Assembly: GCA_035409945.1 (NCBI GenBank)
Contig: DAONQC010000011.1
Span: 1-46,867, forward strand
Direction: 5' to 3'
Source of the DNA: MWEH01 sp035409945
Lineage (GTDB): Bacteria > Bacillota > Clostridia > Christensenellales > DTU072
Length of the DNA stretch: 46,867 nucleotides
In this document: piece after piece, positions 14,864 through 24,447 of the stretch
How positions within the stretch are numbered: the first letter of the stretch is position 1
Layout of the letters: the number at the start of each line of letters is the position of its first letter
Position numbers and translations under genes: made by a program
The notes under the pieces: generated by a model
What the model was told of the DNA's origin: nothing
The model's database searches: none
The model's input: the letters and a program-made list of their open reading frames with translations, nothing else

Positions 14864-16621
14864 ATGAAAGAAGCAGTTGGAAAAATTGTAAAAGTAAGTG
14901 GTCCACTGATAGTAGCAGAAGGCATGGCAAACAGCAAGATGTTTGATGTTGTGCGAGTTAGTGAGGAAAATCTGATAGGTGAAATTATTGAACTTAGAGG
15001 GGATAAGGCATCAATTCAGGTTTATGAAGAAACTGGTGGAATAGGTCCTGGTGAGCCGGTAGAGTCAACAGGTGAGCCATTAAGCGTGGAGCTTGGGCCT
15101 GGACTTATTGAGTCTATTTATGATGGAATTCAAAGACCTTTAGAGGTAATTAAAGAAGCTAGTGGAGATAGAATAGGTAGGGGAATTGTTGCTTCTGCAT
15201 TAAATAGAGAAAAACGCTGGAAGTTTAACCCTACAGCTAAGGTTGGTCAAAAGGTAGTTACAGGCGACGAGCTTGGCTTTGTACAAGAAAACAAAGTAAT
15301 AAGACATAAAATAATGGTACCAATCGGGATAAGTGGCGAAGTTGAAAAGATAGAAAAAGGCGAGTTTACTGTAGAAGAAGTGGTTGCAGTAATTAAAACT
15401 GATAAAGGCAGTGTAAAAGTTACGATGATGCAAAAATACCCTGTTAGAAAGTCTAGACCCTACTTAGAAAAACTCACGCCTTCTTCTCCAATGGTTACAG
15501 GGCAAAGGGTAATAGATACATTTTTCCCAATAGCAAAAGGTGGGGTAGCTTGTGTACCAGGTCCGTTTGGAAGTGGAAAAACTGTTGTCCAACACCAACT
15601 AGCAAAGTGGGCAGATGCAGATATAATTGTATATGTTGGTTGTGGAGAGCGTGGTAATGAAATGACCGACGTTTTGAATGAATTCCCAAGGTTACACGAT
15701 CCTAAAACGGGAGAAGCATTGATGAAAAGAACGGTGCTAATCGCCAACACTTCTGATATGCCTGTTGCTGCAAGAGAAGCAAGTATATACACAGGAATAA
15801 CTATTGCAGAATATTTTAGAGATATGGGATATAATGTTGCAATAATGGCAGATAGTACATCTAGATGGGCAGAAGCTCTAAGAGAAATGAGCGGGCGTTT
15901 AGAAGAGATGCCTGGCGAAGAGGGCTATCCTGCTTACTTAAGTAGTAGACTTGCGGAATTTTATGAAAGAGCTGGCGTTGTAAAAGTTCTTGGTAGTTCT
16001 GGCGTTGTAGGTAGTGTTACAGCAATCGGAGCAGTAAGTCCTCCTGGTGGAGATTTATCTGAACCCGTGTCTCAAGCTACGTTACGAATAGTAAAAGTTT
16101 TCTGGGGGCTAAGTGCATCACTTGCATATAGAAGACATTTCCCGGCTGTAGATTGGTTGCAAAGTTATTCATTATATACCGAAAAACTCGGGGAATGGTA
16201 TGCAGATAAATTAGGTCAAGAATGGAATAGTTTAAGGACTATGGGGATGAGAATACTTCAAGAAGAATCTAGTTTAGAAGAGATAGTTAGATTAGTCGGT
16301 ATGGATGCATTAGGCGATAGAGAACGGCTAGTTATGGAGACAGCGAAAAGTCTAAGAGAAGACTATTTGCATCAAAACGCATTTCACGAAACAGATACAT
16401 ATGCCTCCCTAAAGAAGCAGTTAAGGATGCTAAAATTAATATTATACTTCCACGACCAAGGCCTTAATGCCCTTAACCATAATGTAGAAATTAATGAAAT
16501 CATAAGTCTACCAGTGGTAGAAAAGATAGGACGTGCAAAATATATAACGGAAGAAAACATCAATATGTTTGATGAAATTGAGCAAGAGATAAAAACTGCA
16601 TTTATTGAATTAATAGGTTAA
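14864..16621 (+). CDS. ntpA: V-type ATPase catalytic subunit A
   Basis: The 585-residue catalytic subunit hydrolyses or makes ATP in the A3B3 head. The Walker A loop is GPFGSGKT at about residue 227. Other landmarks are the A-type bulge domain (about 110-200), VGCGERGNEMTDVL, and MADSTSRWAEALREMSGRLE around the Walker B region. The start is placed at ATG 14864 (MKEAVGKIVKVSGPL), five bases after AGGAG and where the family begins. An in-frame ATG at 14834 would add ten residues, lies next to the ntpG stop and has no site of its own. Confidence 0.97.
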   Translation: MKEAVGKIVKVSGPLIVAEGMANSKMFDVVRVSEENLIGEIIELRGDKASIQVYEETGGIGPGEPVESTGEPLSVELGPGLIESIYDGIQRPLEVIKEASGDRIGRGIVASALNREKRWKFNPTAKVGQKVVTGDELGFVQENKVIRHKIMVPIGISGEVEKIEKGEFTVEEVVAVIKTDKGSVKVTMMQKYPVRKSRPYLEKLTPSSPMVTGQRVIDTFFPIAKGGVACVPGPFGSGKTVVQHQLAKWADADIIVYVGCGERGNEMTDVLNEFPRLHDPKTGEALMKRTVLIANTSDMPVAAREASIYTGITIAEYFRDMGYNVAIMADSTSRWAEALREMSGRLEEMPGEEGYPAYLSSRLAEFYERAGVVKVLGSSGVVGSVTAIGAVSPPGGDLSEPVSQATLRIVKVFWGLSASLAYRRHFPAVDWLQSYSLYTEKLGEWYADKLGQEWNSLRTMGMRILQEESSLEEIVRLVGMDALGDRERLVMETAKSLREDYLHQNAFHETDTYASLKKQLRMLKLILYFHDQGLNALNHNVEINEIISLPVVEKIGRAKYITEENINMFDEIEQEIKTAFIELIG

Positions 16622-16663
16622 CTAAAGGTATAGACAAATAGACATCATAGGAGATAGTAAAAG

Positions 16664-18046
16664 ATGTTAAAAGAATATAAGACAATTAAAGAAGTTGTAG
16701 GACCACTCGTGCTTGTAGAAGGTGTAGAGAATGTAAAGTATGACGAACTCGTTATCATTGAGCAAGCAAATGGAGAAATGAGAAATGGCCAAGTCTTAGA
16801 GATTAATGGCGATAAGGCACTAGTGCAATTATTTGGAGGCTCAGCAGGTCTTAGGATTTCCACTTCAAAAGCGAGATTTTTAGGTAAAAGGTTAGAAATC
16901 GCAGTTAGTGAAGATATGCTAGGTAGAGTATTTGACGGCATGGGTAAGCCCAAAGATGATGGTGCTTCAATAATACCCAAAAAGAGAGTTAATGTTAATG
17001 GAAGCCCCATTAATCCTGTTGCTAGGGATTATCCTAATGAGTTTATCCAAACAGGTGTTAGTGCAATTGACGGATTAAATACACTAGTTAGAGGGCAAAA
17101 ATTACCAGTGTTTAGCGCATCGGGACTTCCTCATGCAGAACTAGCCGCGCAAATTGCTAGACAAGCTAAAGTTTTAGGTAGTGATAGTAAGTTTGCAGTT
17201 GTTTTTGCAGGAATAGGAATAACTTTTGAAGAAGCAGATTTCTTCGTACAAGATTTTAGAAAAACAGGTGCTATAGAACGTGCTGTTTTGTTTATGAACT
17301 TAGCAAACGATCCTGCAATTGAGAGAATAGCTACTCCTAGAATGGCACTATCTACAGCTGAATATCTAGCATTTGAATGCGATATGCATGTGCTAGTAAT
17401 AATGACCGATATAACCAATTACTGCGAAGCTTTAAGAGAAGTAAGTGCAGCAAGAAAGGAAGTTCCAGGAAGAAGAGGATATCCTGGTTATCTTTATACT
17501 GACTTAGCCTCGTTATATGAAAGAGCAGGGAGAATAAAGGGTAAAAAAGGTAGTATAACACTAATACCTATTTTAACTATGCCCGAAGATGATAAAACAC
17601 ATCCAATTCCTGACTTGACTGGATATATAACAGAAGGACAGATTATTTTAAGTCGTGAATTATATAAACAAGGTTATACACCACCAATCAACGTGCTACC
17701 TTCTTTATCAAGGCTTAAAGATAAAGGAATTGGGAAAAACAAAACAAGAGAAGACCATGCTGATACTATGAACCAATTATTTAGTGCATATGCAAGAGGT
17801 AAAGAAGCAAAAGAATTGAGTATCATACTTGGTGAAGCAGCACTAACAGAAGTGGATAGGAAGTTTGCTAAATTCTCAGATGAGTTTGAAAAAAATTATA
17901 TAAACCAAGGGTTTAATAAAAATAGAAGCATTGAAGAAACACTTGATTTAGGTTGGGACTTATTAAGACTACTACCTAGAAATGAATTAAAGAGAATTAG
18001 AGATGAGTACATTGAAAAGTACTACGATGTAAAATCTAAAAATTAG
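16664..18046 (+). CDS. ntpB: V-type ATPase non-catalytic subunit B
   Basis: The 460-residue regulatory partner of subunit A in the A3B3 head lacks a working Walker A, as expected. Family features are KEVVGPLVLVEGVENVKYDE at the start, GQKLPVFSASGLPHAELAAQ, FEEADFFVQDFR, ITNYCEALREVSAARKEVPG and GYPGYLYTDLASLYERAGR. AGGAG lies 11 bases before the ATG, a rather long spacing. It is 42 bp after ntpA and 36 bp before ntpD. Confidence 0.97.
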   Translation: MLKEYKTIKEVVGPLVLVEGVENVKYDELVIIEQANGEMRNGQVLEINGDKALVQLFGGSAGLRISTSKARFLGKRLEIAVSEDMLGRVFDGMGKPKDDGASIIPKKRVNVNGSPINPVARDYPNEFIQTGVSAIDGLNTLVRGQKLPVFSASGLPHAELAAQIARQAKVLGSDSKFAVVFAGIGITFEEADFFVQDFRKTGAIERAVLFMNLANDPAIERIATPRMALSTAEYLAFECDMHVLVIMTDITNYCEALREVSAARKEVPGRRGYPGYLYTDLASLYERAGRIKGKKGSITLIPILTMPEDDKTHPIPDLTGYITEGQIILSRELYKQGYTPPINVLPSLSRLKDKGIGKNKTREDHADTMNQLFSAYARGKEAKELSIILGEAALTEVDRKFAKFSDEFEKNYINQGFNKNRSIEETLDLGWDLLRLLPRNELKRIRDEYIEKYYDVKSKN

Positions 18047-18082
18047 TGTATTATAACTAGGTAATCAGAGGAAAAAGGTAAG

Positions 18083-18739
18083 ATGGCAAGGCTTAATGTA
18101 AATCCGACAAGAATGGAGCTTAGGACTCTAAAAGATAGGCTTAATATGGCTGTGAGAGGACATAAACTCCTAAAAGATAAAGCTGATGAAACAGTCAGAC
18201 AGTTTATGATTTACATTAAAGAGAATAAAAGGCTAAGAGAAGAAGTAGAAAAGGAAATTACAAAAGCATTGAAATCATTTTTGCTTGCTAGTGCAGTTAC
18301 CAGCCCACAATCGATGGAAGAAGCCGTTTCTATGCCAGGATTCTCGGTCGGATTAGAAACCTCATCTAAAAATATTATGAGCGTACCAGTTCCAGTTATT
18401 TCCATTACCAAATCAGAGAAAAAAGAACTGTATCCCTATTCATTTGCAAGTGTTAGTAGTGAACTTGATATGAGTATTAGCAACTTAAGTGAACTGCTTG
18501 TTAAATTAGTTGAACTAGCCGAGATAGAGAAAACTTGTAATATGCTAGCCGATGAAATTGAGAAAAACAGGCGTAGGGTAAACGCTTTAGAGTACGTAAT
18601 GATTCCCCAGCTTGAAGAGACAATCAAGTACATTACTATGAAACTTGATGAAAATGAAAGAAGTAACATAGTAAGAATGATGAAAGTTAAAGAGCTCATC
18701 GAAAAAACAGAAAATCAAAATGAAAAACCTGGTGAATAA
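18083..18739 (+). CDS. ntpD: V-type ATPase subunit D (central shaft)
   Basis: The 218-residue rotor shaft is a long antiparallel coiled coil that turns inside the A3B3 head. The start MARLNVNPTRMELRTLKDRL is the family signature; the C-terminal helix includes RRRVNALEYVMIPQLEETI. AGAGGA lies upstream of the ATG. It is the last ATPase gene. Its 3' end is the source of copies in the 375-bp spacer before ppa. Confidence 0.96.
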   Translation: MARLNVNPTRMELRTLKDRLNMAVRGHKLLKDKADETVRQFMIYIKENKRLREEVEKEITKALKSFLLASAVTSPQSMEEAVSMPGFSVGLETSSKNIMSVPVPVISITKSEKKELYPYSFASVSSELDMSISNLSELLVKLVELAEIEKTCNMLADEIEKNRRRVNALEYVMIPQLEETIKYITMKLDENERSNIVRMMKVKELIEKTENQNEKPGE

Positions 18740-18803
18740 CAAATTAATCCGGAACTTTATGTGAACGAAACAATAAATTGCTCATAAGGCTGAAAGGTTA
18801 ATA

Positions 18804-19114
18804 GAACGGACTAAAAGTAAAATAGAAAAACAGGTGGAATAAAAAAATCAAGTACAATACAAGAAATTTGATGAAAACGCAAAAAATAGTTAAGACAATG
18901 CAATAGGTAAGGCGTAAAAAATAATAGATAGGCAGCTTAAACTATCACAGATTAACAGAGTAAGAAGATTAAAAAGCCAACTGAAACTGACTAAAAGAAA
19001 AATAGAACAATAGGTGAAATAAGAAATCAAGAAGAAGATACGTATATTGCAATAAATAAGCTTTGAATATATAATGTATTTAAGCAAGATTTGGAATATC
19101 AGGAGAAGAAAAAT
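18804..19114 (+). repeat. Decayed tandem copies of the ntpD 3' end
   Basis: AATCAAGTAC plus AAACTTGATGAAAA-like sequence inside ntpD (18622-18655) recurs at 18846 (AATCAAGTACAATACAAGAA, then ATTTGATGAAAA), and the AATCAAG junction recurs at 19025. The preceding ACTAAAAG, AAAATAGAA, CAGGTGGAATA run at 18810 matches ACTAAAAG, AAAATAGAA, TAGGTGAAATA at 18990 and resembles the ntpD end (CCTGGTGAATAA). The units are 224 and 179 bp. There is no open frame. The remainder of 18740-19114 shows no gene. Confidence 0.6.
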
Positions 19115-19660
19115 ATGACAATTTGGCATGATATTAGCGCAGAAAGAATAACTCCCGATGATTTTATAGCAGTTGTAGAAATATCAAAGGGCAGTAAAAA
19201 CAAGTATGAGTTAGATAAAGAAACAGGATTGTTGATACTGGACAGAGTATTATATACCTCTACCCATTATCCAGCAAATTATGGATTCATTCCCAGGACA
19301 TATGCTGAAGATAATGACCCGCTAGATGTACTAATTCTATCAAGTGAAAGCATTAGACCGCTTGCTATGTGTAGATGCTATCCGATAGGCATGATAACTA
19401 TGCTAGATGAAGGATACAATGACCATAAAATTGTAGCCATTCCATTTAGGGAGCCATCTTGGAGCGAGTATCAAAACATAGATGAGTTGCCAAAGCACAT
19501 AATGGAAGAAATGACCCATTTCTTCACAATATACAAGGGACTAGAAGGCAAAGAGACTGCTGTGGTTAAAATCGAAGATGCAAAAGTGGCAAAAAAAATC
19601 ATTAAAGAGAGTGTGGAGGCATATAGAAGAAGGTATCTACCACACTCACAGGGGAGATAA
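19115..19660 (+). CDS. ppa: Soluble inorganic pyrophosphatase, family I
   Basis: The enzyme hydrolyses pyrophosphate to phosphate and pulls biosynthetic reactions forward. This 181-residue protein has the family I signature DNDPLDVL with metal-binding Asp66, Asp68 and Asp71, preceded by the substrate-site run HYPANYGFIPRTY. The length is normal. The start is ATG 19115, preceded by AGGAG; an in-frame TTG at 19091 lies before that site and is rejected. It may be read with the V-ATPase genes, as no terminator is seen between them and one follows at once downstream. Confidence 0.95.
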   Translation: MTIWHDISAERITPDDFIAVVEISKGSKNKYELDKETGLLILDRVLYTSTHYPANYGFIPRTYAEDNDPLDVLILSSESIRPLAMCRCYPIGMITMLDEGYNDHKIVAIPFREPSWSEYQNIDELPKHIMEEMTHFFTIYKGLEGKETAVVKIEDAKVAKKIIKESVEAYRRRYLPHSQGR

Positions 19661-19682
19661 TATTTAAGCCTAACACATACTC

Positions 19683-19714
19683 AAAAGGCATTTGGTAGTT
19701 CCAGATGCCTTTTT
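19683..19714 (+). terminator. Terminator after ppa
   Basis: AAAAGGCATTTGG pairs with CCAGATGCCTTTTT (one G-U) around a five-base loop, with a T-run. It probably ends the V-ATPase/ppa unit. Confidence 0.85.
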
Positions 19715-19827
19715 ATATTAAAAATATGTAAATTATTACTAAAAATCACATTGTGTTCATTTTAATTTCAAGGTACTACTATAGAATGTAATCATTAAAA
19801 TAAAAGTATATATTATATTAGGGGATT

Positions 19828-21033
19828 ATGCGCCGAACAGATAACGATAGATACACATATGGAAATGCCAAAAGATTGACATACGAAGCACGTTCAAAAA
19901 GGCCGAATGTGCTTGTTGCTAAACAAAGAATGTCATTTGGCACTATCGCCGTGTTTTTGATTCTTGTTATAGGCGGTATGATAGGCGCTGGTTTTTTAGG
20001 CGCAAAAATAGTGGCTGATAAAGCAAAAATTAATGCTCCACTTGAAAAGAACACAGTTGTATATGTAGACTCACGAGAAAGTGGAGTGGCTATGACGCAA
20101 CCTGGTGAAAAAATGAGCGCAGCTGGGGTATATGAAGCTGTTTCTTCCTCTATTGTAAAAATATCAACTGGGCATAGTAGAAGCGAAATACAAAATAATA
20201 TTGAACTTAACTCTGGAATAGGCAGTGGTGTAGTTATAGGTGGAGAAGGGGAGATTTTAACAAGTTATCATGTTGTGAAAGGGGTTCCCCAAAATGATAT
20301 CACAGTTACCATGAAAAATGGATTACAATATACAGTACAGAGTTTTAAAGGTGATGCTGTAACTGATACAGCAATACTAAAAATAGATTTAGATACTAAA
20401 GCCATACAAGCAGTTGTTAGTAATAATTTCAACATTAGCATGGCAGAAGAGTTAATAATGATAGGTTATCCAATAAACTCTAATAGCCAAATAGTTAGCC
20501 AAGGGATTTTATCAGGCGTCAATGAAGAAGTCGTGGTTAATAATGTAGATTTGGATGTAGAAAGGACTACAGCAGCTGTGAACCCTGGAAACTCTGGCGG
20601 TGGTGTTTTCAATATGTATGGTGCCCTTATAGGTATAGCTAATTCTAGAAAAACAGGTGAGACTGGAGCGGGGATTTCATACTTTTGCAGAGCAGATAGA
20701 TGTTTAAATGTAGCAAGACAACTTATAGATAATAACTATGTAAAAAACAGAGTAGATCATAACATTATAGGATTTACTGAAGTTACTAAAACATCTAGTG
20801 CTAGACCGATGATAGGGCTTTATGTGACAAGAGATGATACTGGAAAGTCAATACTTAATCCAAACGACTATATTGTCACTGTTGCAGGGAAAACAGTGAC
20901 GACTAGAGAGGAATGGAAACGAGTTTTAAATAGCCATATTGTTAATGATACAATAGACATTGTATATATGAGGGGTGGTAACACTTACACAGCGAAATTG
21001 ACACTCACTCAAAAGAAGTACTGCGACAATTAA
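19828..21033 (+). CDS. htrA: HtrA/DegP-type membrane-anchored serine protease
   Basis: The 401-residue extracytoplasmic quality-control protease has a basic N-terminal tail of about 35 residues, one membrane helix (about 38-58) and a trypsin-like domain with His148 (TSYHVVKG), Asp180 (VTDTAILKID) and Ser256 (NPGNSGGG), so the triad is complete. A C-terminal region of about 80 residues (RPMIGLYV to the end) looks like a PDZ domain with LNPNDYIVTVAGKTV. AGGGG precedes the ATG. The two-component system downstream starts after a terminator, so regulation by it is possible but not shown. Confidence 0.9.
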   Translation: MRRTDNDRYTYGNAKRLTYEARSKRPNVLVAKQRMSFGTIAVFLILVIGGMIGAGFLGAKIVADKAKINAPLEKNTVVYVDSRESGVAMTQPGEKMSAAGVYEAVSSSIVKISTGHSRSEIQNNIELNSGIGSGVVIGGEGEILTSYHVVKGVPQNDITVTMKNGLQYTVQSFKGDAVTDTAILKIDLDTKAIQAVVSNNFNISMAEELIMIGYPINSNSQIVSQGILSGVNEEVVVNNVDLDVERTTAAVNPGNSGGGVFNMYGALIGIANSRKTGETGAGISYFCRADRCLNVARQLIDNNYVKNRVDHNIIGFTEVTKTSSARPMIGLYVTRDDTGKSILNPNDYIVTVAGKTVTTREEWKRVLNSHIVNDTIDIVYMRGGNTYTAKLTLTQKKYCDN

Positions 21034-21042
21034 TACTAACTT

Positions 21043-21068
21043 AAACACTTCCAAATGGAGGTGTTTTT
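21043..21068 (+). terminator. Terminator after the HtrA gene
   Basis: AAACACTTCC, four-base loop region, GGAGGTGTTT, then TTTT. It ends nine bases or so after the stop. Confidence 0.85.
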
Positions 21069-21131
21069 TCTTGTAGTAAAATAATATATCAAGTGACGAG
21101 CATATAGTTACATAAACGAAAAATATAGCAA

Positions 21132-21160
21132 TATGAAAAGATAAACAAATAGTGTATAAT
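21132..21160 (+). promoter_or_regulatory. Likely promoter of the two-component operon
   Basis: A TATAAT at 21155-21160 lies 45 bp before the response-regulator start. The -35 position (TATGAA, 21132) is poor, so an activator may be needed. Confidence 0.4.
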
Positions 21161-21205
21161 TAAAATAAACCAGTGGAAATATTATTTATTTCGTAGGAGG
21201 ACACG

Positions 21206-21874
21206 ATGTACAAAGTATTGATTGTTGATGATGAGCCAGAAATTAGGCAAATGCTAGTTAAATATTGTAATTTTGAAGGCTTTACTACTGGAGAAGCAGG
21301 AGATGGGTTTGAGGCTATTGAAAAGGTAAGAGATGGTAATTATGATATTGTTATCATGGACGTAATGATGCCTGCTCTAGATGGGTTTTCTGCAGTTAGA
21401 GAAATAAAGAAGTTTTCCAACATCCCAATTATTATACTATCGGCAAGAACTGCCCCTTATGATAAAATTAATGCTTTTGAAATTGGTGTAGATGACTATA
21501 TTGAAAAGCCATATGACAACAAAGAAGTTATGTTAAGAATCAAAGCAGTCATGAACAGATCTTCATCAGCTGGAGTGCCTAAAGATACTTTTGAATCAGG
21601 GAAATTGAAAATTGACTTTTTAGGGCACATTGTACATGTGGATGGGGAGAGGATTGAGCTATCACCTAAAGAATATGATTTGCTAACATTCTTAGTTCGC
21701 AATAAAGGTATAGCTCTTACTAGAGAAAAATTATTGAACGAAGTATGGGGTTATGATTTTTATGGTGATGATAGAACTCTCGACACCCATGTTAAACTAC
21801 TGCGTAAAAGCCTAGGGGAATGTGCTGATATGATAGTGACAGTAAGGGGAGTCGGATATCGCTTTGAAGGATAA
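21206..21874 (+). CDS. OmpR/PhoB-family response regulator
   Basis: The 222-residue protein has a receiver domain (about 1-118) with acidic pair Asp8-Asp9, phospho-acceptor Asp52 (IVIMDVMMPALDG), Lys101 (IEKPYD), and a C-terminal winged helix (about 128-222) with LSPKEYDLLTFLVRNKG and DTHVKLLRKSLG. It should be a DNA-binding transcription factor. TAGGAGG precedes the ATG. Its last codons overlap the TTG start of the kinase gene, so the two are translationally coupled. Targets are unknown. Confidence 0.95.
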   Translation: MYKVLIVDDEPEIRQMLVKYCNFEGFTTGEAGDGFEAIEKVRDGNYDIVIMDVMMPALDGFSAVREIKKFSNIPIIILSARTAPYDKINAFEIGVDDYIEKPYDNKEVMLRIKAVMNRSSSAGVPKDTFESGKLKIDFLGHIVHVDGERIELSPKEYDLLTFLVRNKGIALTREKLLNEVWGYDFYGDDRTLDTHVKLLRKSLGECADMIVTVRGVGYRFEG

Positions 21875-23387
21875 ACAAAAAAACAAGAAAATGCTGACAG
21901 CATCTCAAAAGATTGCTGTCATTATTTCAACATATTTGATTATTATTCTAGTAATTACTTGGTTACTTGGTTTTTTGTTGTTGCTTCCATTTTATGAAAC
22001 CTCCCAAAAAAACAATGTTAAAAGGCAATCTAGCATTATTGAAAAAAATATCAATAATGAAAAATTAGATGTTTTAGCCCATCGTATTAGTAATGGGAGA
22101 AATGTGTGTATAATCGTAACGCAACTACCTATTCCAGAGGATGGACCGATGATATCCAAGCACATTTGGGGTGGATGCGAAATGCATAGCGGTTATCAAA
22201 CTAGCGAATACTATGATTTAGCTAGAAACAATGATAACGTATACGAAGCTATTGTAGAGGGGCAGTATGCTGAAACAATAACATATGACCCTAATAATTA
22301 CGAAGGGAGCGTACCGCGAGCTGACTCTCATCCTAGAGATTCGTATATTTATGCAAGAATAATAAAAGATGCAAACAATGTTAGTTATTTAATAGTAGTA
22401 GAAGGTGCCTGTTCTCAATCTATGGCAGAGGTAATGACTTTAGTATATCATTTAGCTTCACTTTCCGTTTTGGTTGTTTTATTTGGAGTTTTAATAATAC
22501 GAGCAATTACTAAACAGCTTATCGGACCAGTTGTTTTGCTAAGCGAGGCATCTAAAGATTTAATAAGAGGAGATGCTGAGTTTGATGTAATTGATAAGCC
22601 ATACAAAGAAGTTGATGATTTAATGCAGTCATTAGATTATGCATCACAAGAATTAAATAAATTAGAAAAATACAGAAGAGAGCTTATAGCAAACGTATCC
22701 CACGACCTTAAAACTCCACTAGCATTAATAAAGGGATATAGCGAGATGATGAAAGATATCCCTGGCGAAGCTACTCCAGAAAATATTCAGGTAATAATAG
22801 ATGAGACCACCAGGCTAGCAGGACTAGTTAATGATATGTTAGATCTTTCAAGGCTACAAGATGGTGGTGAGAGCTTAAAAATCAAGGTGTTTGATTTAGT
22901 TAAAGCCTTGGATGAGCCATTGAAAGTACATGGGAAACTCTTAGAAGCAAAGGGATATAAGCTAATCTTAGAGCACGAGGATGAAGCCTTTGTATATGCA
23001 GACGAAGGGAAAATAGTACAGGTGATATATAACCTTCTAAATAATGCTGTTAACTACGCTGGAGAAGATAAAACTGTATGGGTTAGGCAAACAACAAATG
23101 GATTAAACGTAAGAGTAGAAGTTATAGATAATGGAGAAGGTGTTGATGTTGATATTCTTCCTCATATATGGGATAGATATTATAAATCTGCCAAGTCTCA
23201 CAAACGAGCAGTTGTTGGAACCGGTCTTGGTCTTTCAATAGTGAAATCAGTTATGAATATGCACCCAGGAGGTGTTTATGGGGTAAACACATCAGTAGGT
23301 GAGGGAAGTACGTTTTATATAGAACTTCCAAAATTAGATCCACGGTACGTAGATTTTAATAAGTTACCAGAAATAATCGAAGATTAA
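21864..23387 (+). CDS. Membrane sensor histidine kinase
   Basis: The 507-residue protein has a membrane helix at about 17-43, an extracytoplasmic sensor part of about 145 residues (45-190), a second helix (about 195-213), a HAMP linker, then the phospho-acceptor His280 (ANVSHDLKTPLALIKGYSEM) and an ATPase domain with the N box (NLLNNAVNYAG), DNGEGVD and GTGLGLSIVKS. The start is uncertain: TTG 21864 overlaps the regulator's end and gives a basic N-tail; ATG 21891 has no clear ribosome site. The sensor part resembles nothing I can name. Confidence 0.92.
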   Translation: MKDKQKNKKMLTASQKIAVIISTYLIIILVITWLLGFLLLLPFYETSQKNNVKRQSSIIEKNINNEKLDVLAHRISNGRNVCIIVTQLPIPEDGPMISKHIWGGCEMHSGYQTSEYYDLARNNDNVYEAIVEGQYAETITYDPNNYEGSVPRADSHPRDSYIYARIIKDANNVSYLIVVEGACSQSMAEVMTLVYHLASLSVLVVLFGVLIIRAITKQLIGPVVLLSEASKDLIRGDAEFDVIDKPYKEVDDLMQSLDYASQELNKLEKYRRELIANVSHDLKTPLALIKGYSEMMKDIPGEATPENIQVIIDETTRLAGLVNDMLDLSRLQDGGESLKIKVFDLVKALDEPLKVHGKLLEAKGYKLILEHEDEAFVYADEGKIVQVIYNLLNNAVNYAGEDKTVWVRQTTNGLNVRVEVIDNGEGVDVDILPHIWDRYYKSAKSHKRAVVGTGLGLSIVKSVMNMHPGGVYGVNTSVGEGSTFYIELPKLDPRYVDFNKLPEIIED

Positions 23388-23430
23388 TTTAGCAAAATAG
23401 CCTTTCAATTTTAGAGATTTTTAGACATAA

Positions 23431-23460
23431 AAAAAGAAGAGCCCACTTGCGTGCTCTTCA
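23431..23460 (-). terminator. Terminator of the minus-strand gph unit
   Basis: GAAGAGC and GCTCTTC arms around ten bases. Read on the minus strand the hairpin is followed by TTTTTTT, so it ends transcription coming from gph. The rest of 23388-23704 holds no gene or convincing repeat. Confidence 0.75.
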
Positions 23461-23704
23461 TTTGTGGAAGAGGGATTGAGAAATTATTAAAAATTTTTGT
23501 TGTTACAAAGTAACTGCAAGTGGTACCTGCAACCTTTTTAGTATGGGGGAAAAATAAGATTGCTAGGTTAATTATATAGTATCAATTCATTATGAATAAC
23601 TTATATGTCAATCGTTGAATGTTAGGTGAATATTAAAAAAAAATTAATATTACATTAATTACTGTATACCTGCTTAATTGTCGTGTCTATATTTGAATAA
23701 GTTC

Positions 23705-24355
23705 TTATAAGGTTTTCAAAATTTTTAGAATCTCAGCTGGATAATCTACAATATATTCTGGTGATAATTTCATTAAATCGGCTTTGTCACTAAAGCCCCA
23801 AGTACAAGTAATTCCAGTTACATCTGCATTAATAGCTGTATAATAATCTATCTCACTATCTCCAACAAATACAGTTTCCTTTGCATCTACTCCTAGTAGC
23901 TCTAGCGCTCTTTCTATCATGTCGGGATTAGGCTTGGTTGGAAACCCTTTTCGTTCACCGACTACGGCTGAAAACAAACTAGGGAAGAAGAATTCAACGA
24001 TTTTCTCAGCTAAATGTTCTCGTTTATTAGTAACAACGCCAAGTATATATCCTTTTTTAATGAGATCGTTAACAAGTTTTGGTATTCCAGGATAGGGCAA
24101 GCTCTTTGCGGTTAAATGTGAGTTATAGTATTCAATGAAATATTCTCGTGCTTCACTTTCGCTTTTTACATTATCACCAAGTGCACTATGCACTAAATTA
24201 TTTACACCTCTGCCTACAAAAGACTTAATTTCGCTTTCTGTTCTTGTAGGATTATGAGTCTTTGTCATAGAATAATTTGTTGCATCATACAAATCTAAAA
24301 ACGTATCTACTAGTGTCCCATCTAAATCAAATAACACTGCTTTAATTTTTGTCAT
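23705..24355 (-). CDS. gph: HAD-superfamily phosphatase, phosphoglycolate phosphatase-like
   Basis: The 216-residue protein of the Gph/PGP branch has motif I FDLDGTLVDT (Asp nucleophile and acid), motif II VTNK, the lysine in KPNPD and motif IV FVGDSEIDY, with a helical cap between motifs I and II. It probably dephosphorylates phosphoglycolate or a small phosphosugar; substrate cannot be fixed from sequence. AGGAG precedes the ATG. It is 92 bp downstream of tcdA on the same strand. Confidence 0.85.
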   Translation of the reverse strand: MTKIKAVLFDLDGTLVDTFLDLYDATNYSMTKTHNPTRTESEIKSFVGRGVNNLVHSALGDNVKSESEAREYFIEYYNSHLTAKSLPYPGIPKLVNDLIKKGYILGVVTNKREHLAEKIVEFFFPSLFSAVVGERKGFPTKPNPDMIERALELLGVDAKETVFVGDSEIDYYTAINADVTGITCTWGFSDKADLMKLSPEYIVDYPAEILKILKTL

Positions 24356-24447
24356 ATCTCTCCTTATATATTATTTAATGGTTAGTGCCACAAAGAATCT
24401 CTAGCACATTACTATCCGAGTTTTATAATCTACTTAAATGGAAATAT

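Noticed and set aside
15460..15792. Long antisense reading frames opposite ntpA and other genes
   Set aside because: They are shadows of well-supported genes, with no ribosome sites or recognisable protein features.
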